Assembly (NCBI RefSeq): GCF_003610895.1
Contig: NZ_MCAS01000007.1
Location: 62,001 to 126,000, forward strand
DNA length: 64,000 nucleotides
Origin: Paraburkholderia fungorum
Lineage (GTDB): Bacteria > Pseudomonadota > Gammaproteobacteria > Burkholderiales > Burkholderiaceae
Direction of reading: 5' to 3'
This document shows, piece after piece, positions 62,345 through 64,000 of the stretch. How positions within the stretch are numbered: position 1 is the first letter of the stretch; the number at the start of each line of letters is the position of its first letter. The notes below the pieces were generated by a model. That model was not told where the DNA came from. It worked only from the letters and a program-made list of their open reading frames with translations, and searched no databases. The translations under genes were made by a program, and so were the position numbers.

Positions 62345-62758
62345 ATGTCTGCTCCCCTGTCCGCTCTTCCCGCCGATAACGGCATCGTCACCGTACCCAC
62401 GCAACGCACGGTCGAACAGGCGGCCGACGCGCTTGCCTCGCTGATCGAAGCGAAGCAGATCATCCTGTTTGCCCGCATCGATTTCGCGGCGGATGCGCAG
62501 CGTGCGGGGCTTGCGATGCCACCGTCGCAACTGCTGGTGTTCGGTAATCCGCGGGCGGGGACGCCGCTGATGCAGGCCGTGCCACGCGCGGCGCTCGATT
62601 TGCCGCTCAAGGTGCTGGTGTGGCAGGACAATGACGGGCTGGTGTGGCTCTCGTATAACGCAACGAGCTATCTGCAGGCGCGGCATGGCGCGCCTGCAGA
62701 GTTGATGAAACCTATCGACGGCATCGGCGCGCTCGTGCAAGCCGCCGCAGCCGGCTGA
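62345..62758 (+). CDS. DUF302 domain protein
   Basis: 137 residues from ATG 62345 with GGAGGA just upstream. DUF302 proteins are small alpha/beta domains (QAADALASLIEAKQIILFAR, LLVFGNPRAGTPLMQAVPRA, LKVLVWQDNDGLVWLSYN are the conserved blocks). The reaction or role is unknown; a lipid- or heme-related function is sometimes suggested. It is divergent from the GntR gene behind the shared operator and so may belong to the phosphonate regulon. No signal peptide. Confidence 0.85.
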   Translation: MSAPLSALPADNGIVTVPTQRTVEQAADALASLIEAKQIILFARIDFAADAQRAGLAMPPSQLLVFGNPRAGTPLMQAVPRAALDLPLKVLVWQDNDGLVWLSYNATSYLQARHGAPAELMKPIDGIGALVQAAAAG

Positions 62759-62767
62759 GCGTACGCG

Positions 62768-63061
62768 TCACTCGGCGCCGCGAAGGATGCGCAGGTCGCG
62801 CTCGGCGCCGTCGCTCAAGGCTTCAAGCGCCTTCTTGTAAGCGTCGCTTTCATAGGCGGCCACGGCCTCTTCGTAGCTCGGAAACTCGATCACGACAGTC
62901 CGTTCCTTCAAGCCTTGCTCACGCACTTCCTCGGCCGCGCTGCGCACGACAAATTTGCCGTTGGCGGCGGCCACTGCGGGTGCTGCCAGCTGCGCGTACG
63001 CGGCCAGCTTCGACGGGTCCTTGATCGCGCGGTAGGCGGTCACCCAATATCCCTTGCTCAT
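62768..63061 (-). CDS. DUF1330 domain protein
   Basis: 97 residues from ATG 63061 with AAGGAGA upstream. DUF1330 has a dimeric ferredoxin-like fold: MSKGYWVTAYRAIKDPSKL, the strand-helix PAVAAANGKFVVRSA, and the conserved VVIEFPSYEEAVAAYESDAY. Function unknown. It converges on the DUF302 gene with only 9 bp between stops and is divergent from the porin. Confidence 0.85.
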   Translation of the reverse strand: MSKGYWVTAYRAIKDPSKLAAYAQLAAPAVAAANGKFVVRSAAEEVREQGLKERTVVIEFPSYEEAVAAYESDAYKKALEALSDGAERDLRILRGAE

Positions 63062-63400
63062 CTGAATCTCCTTGTTTGCGGCGTGAAAGTCGTAGTCGCG
63101 TTGCAAAGCAACGACGCGGGAATTATGTCACTTCGAGAACGCCCGCACGCGAGCGCCGCGCCTGCCTGGCCAGTTTGCTTCCCCGTCGTACCGCCCCTCT
63201 TGCCCCTCATCGCAATTTTGATCGATTCAATCGTTTCCGTAATTGAATCGAAAAAAATGCTTGCAAATGATTGGTTCGATCATTATATTGACCGAATCGG
63301 TCGTTTGTATTGAGCGAAACGCTCACGCCAGCAGGTCCCGACCGTTTGCAAATGGCCGAAGCGCCATGGCCTGCCATCAAGAAAAATCACGGAGACACCA
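63062..63400. other. Porin upstream region
   Basis: 339 bp with no gene, distinctly AT-rich from about 63210 to 63310. It contains the porin promoter, GATTCAAT / ATTGAATC inverted arms (63222-63229 and 63242-63249), and the operator described separately. Confidence 0.7.
63261..63302 (+). promoter_or_regulatory. Strong porin promoter with palindromic operator
   Basis: TTGCAA (63261-63266), a 17-bp spacer and TATATT (63284-63289) form a strong sigma-70 promoter. GACCGA-A-TCGGTC (63290-63302), a perfect 6-bp dyad, covers the expected transcription start, so a repressor could block it. The regulator is unknown. The leader to the porin TTG is about 105 nt, long enough for small-RNA control. Confidence 0.65.
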
Positions 63401-64000
63401 TTGAAAAAGCGTTCTTTCCAGGTTCTGGCCACATTGGGCGTGCTCGGCGCGGCAACGACCGGCGCGCACGCGCAAAGCAGCGTTACTCTGTATGGATTGA
63501 TCGACACCTCGCTCGTCTATTCGAACAGCCAGAAAGGTCACTCGAATTTCCAGATGTCGAGTGGCACGCTGGCTGGCAGCCGGTGGGGCTTGCGTGGTCA
63601 GGAAGATCTGGGCGGCGGCCTGAGCGCGCTGTTCGTCCTTGAGAATGGTTTCAGCAGCACGGCCGGCACGCTGGGTCAGAACGGCCGTGAGTTCGGGCGT
63701 GCCGCGTATGTGGGTTTGAGCGGCGGTTTCGGCAAGGTGACCGCGGGGCGGCAGAACGACACCTCCGCGGATTTTCTCGGCGCGCTGACGGCGGCGAATC
63801 AGTGGGCGGGCGGTCTTGGTGCACATCCGGGTAATACGGACAACCTCTACGTGAACGAGCGGATCAGCAATAGCGTGAAGTTCACCAGCAACGACTATGC
63901 GGGCTTTCGCTTTAGCGGCCTGTTCAGCTTCGGCGGCACGGCGGGCGACTTCTCGAACAATCGCGTCTGGGGGCTCGGTGCGACCTACGCGAACGGTCCG
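63401..64000 (+). CDS. Gram-negative trimeric porin (cut by window end)
   Basis: The first 200 codons from TTG 63401, which has GGAGAC at the right distance and follows the family start (L/M)KKRSFQVLATLGVLG. Signal peptide ends TTGAHA|QSSVTLYG. The mature N-terminus SSVTLYGLIDTSLVYSN, GSRWGLRGQEDLGGGLSALF, YVGLSGGFGKVTAGRQND are diagnostic of the Burkholderia OmpC/Opc general porin family (porin_4). It forms trimers of 16-stranded barrels. The TTG start may lower its translation. Confidence 0.92.
   Translation, partial: MKKRSFQVLATLGVLGAATTGAHAQSSVTLYGLIDTSLVYSNSQKGHSNFQMSSGTLAGSRWGLRGQEDLGGGLSALFVLENGFSSTAGTLGQNGREFGRAAYVGLSGGFGKVTAGRQNDTSADFLGALTAANQWAGGLGAHPGNTDNLYVNERISNSVKFTSNDYAGFRFSGLFSFGGTAGDFSNNRVWGLGATYANGP

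Overview
The window is high-GC DNA with dense genes, short intergenic gaps and Shine-Dalgarno starts. Gene content (NodT-type outer membrane efflux lipoproteins, HlyD/DHA2 pumps, many LysR/AraC regulators, a Burkholderia-type trimeric porin, a PhnWAY phosphonate cluster) points to a betaproteobacterium of the Burkholderiaceae, most likely Paraburkholderia, Burkholderia or Caballeronia. This is inferred from protein character only. I saw no rRNA, tRNA, CRISPR array, prophage or complete insertion sequence.

Layout. 1-402: tail of an MFS transporter ending in a terminator hairpin. 443-4617 (-): a tripartite EmrAB/NodT-type drug pump. 4911-12431: a mixed region with an ABM-domain protein, the mismatch glycosylase Mug, a DJ-1/AraC regulator, two LysR regulators, an MFS exporter, a tautomerase and an SDR lacking the usual catalytic Tyr. 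12945-16554: an Fe(II)/2-oxoglutarate oxygenase-like gene followed by metQ-metN-metI with stop/start overlaps. 16718-30443: an AraC regulator, a membrane-anchored alpha/beta hydrolase, then a same-strand run of a beta-lactamase-fold serine hydrolase, an amidohydrolase, an MlrC-like M81 metallopeptidase, an MFS carrier, a TonB-dependent receptor and a private TonB-ExbB-ExbD-ExbD energiser. This looks like a complete import-and-degrade system for a small peptide-like compound. It resembles the microcystin mlrBCD gene set without mlrA.

30614-36607: a TetR regulator, then a CerR-type TetR regulator divergent from a second HlyD/DHA2/NodT pump. 36627-39860: a chemoreceptor with a C-terminal CheR-binding-like pentapeptide, a small lipoprotein, a hypothetical gene and a small heat-shock protein followed by a second-type Lon protease (39894-42305). 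42515-51523: an unusual sensory island. Two near-identical-length solute-binding proteins and two copies of an unrecognised small protein family (shared core WCESRSVVPL) flank a hybrid histidine kinase, a REC-PAS-histidine kinase and a NarL-type regulator whose genes overlap by 4 nt. An IS402-type DNA-binding domain protein lies in the same island. No transporter permease or ATPase accompanies the binding proteins, so they look like sensors.

51866-62758: a 2-aminoethylphosphonate (AEP) locus. phnA-phnY (-) diverge from phnS-phnT-permease-phnW-FAD oxidoreductase (+), with a GntR/FCD regulator at the far end. PhnW makes phosphonoacetaldehyde, PhnY oxidises it to phosphonoacetate and PhnA splits that into acetate and phosphate. 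The phnA/phnS divergent promoter and the GntR/DUF302 intergenic region share the 11-bp string ATTGTCAACAA, a likely operator of the local GntR protein. The window ends in a porin (TTG start) behind a strong promoter with a palindromic operator.
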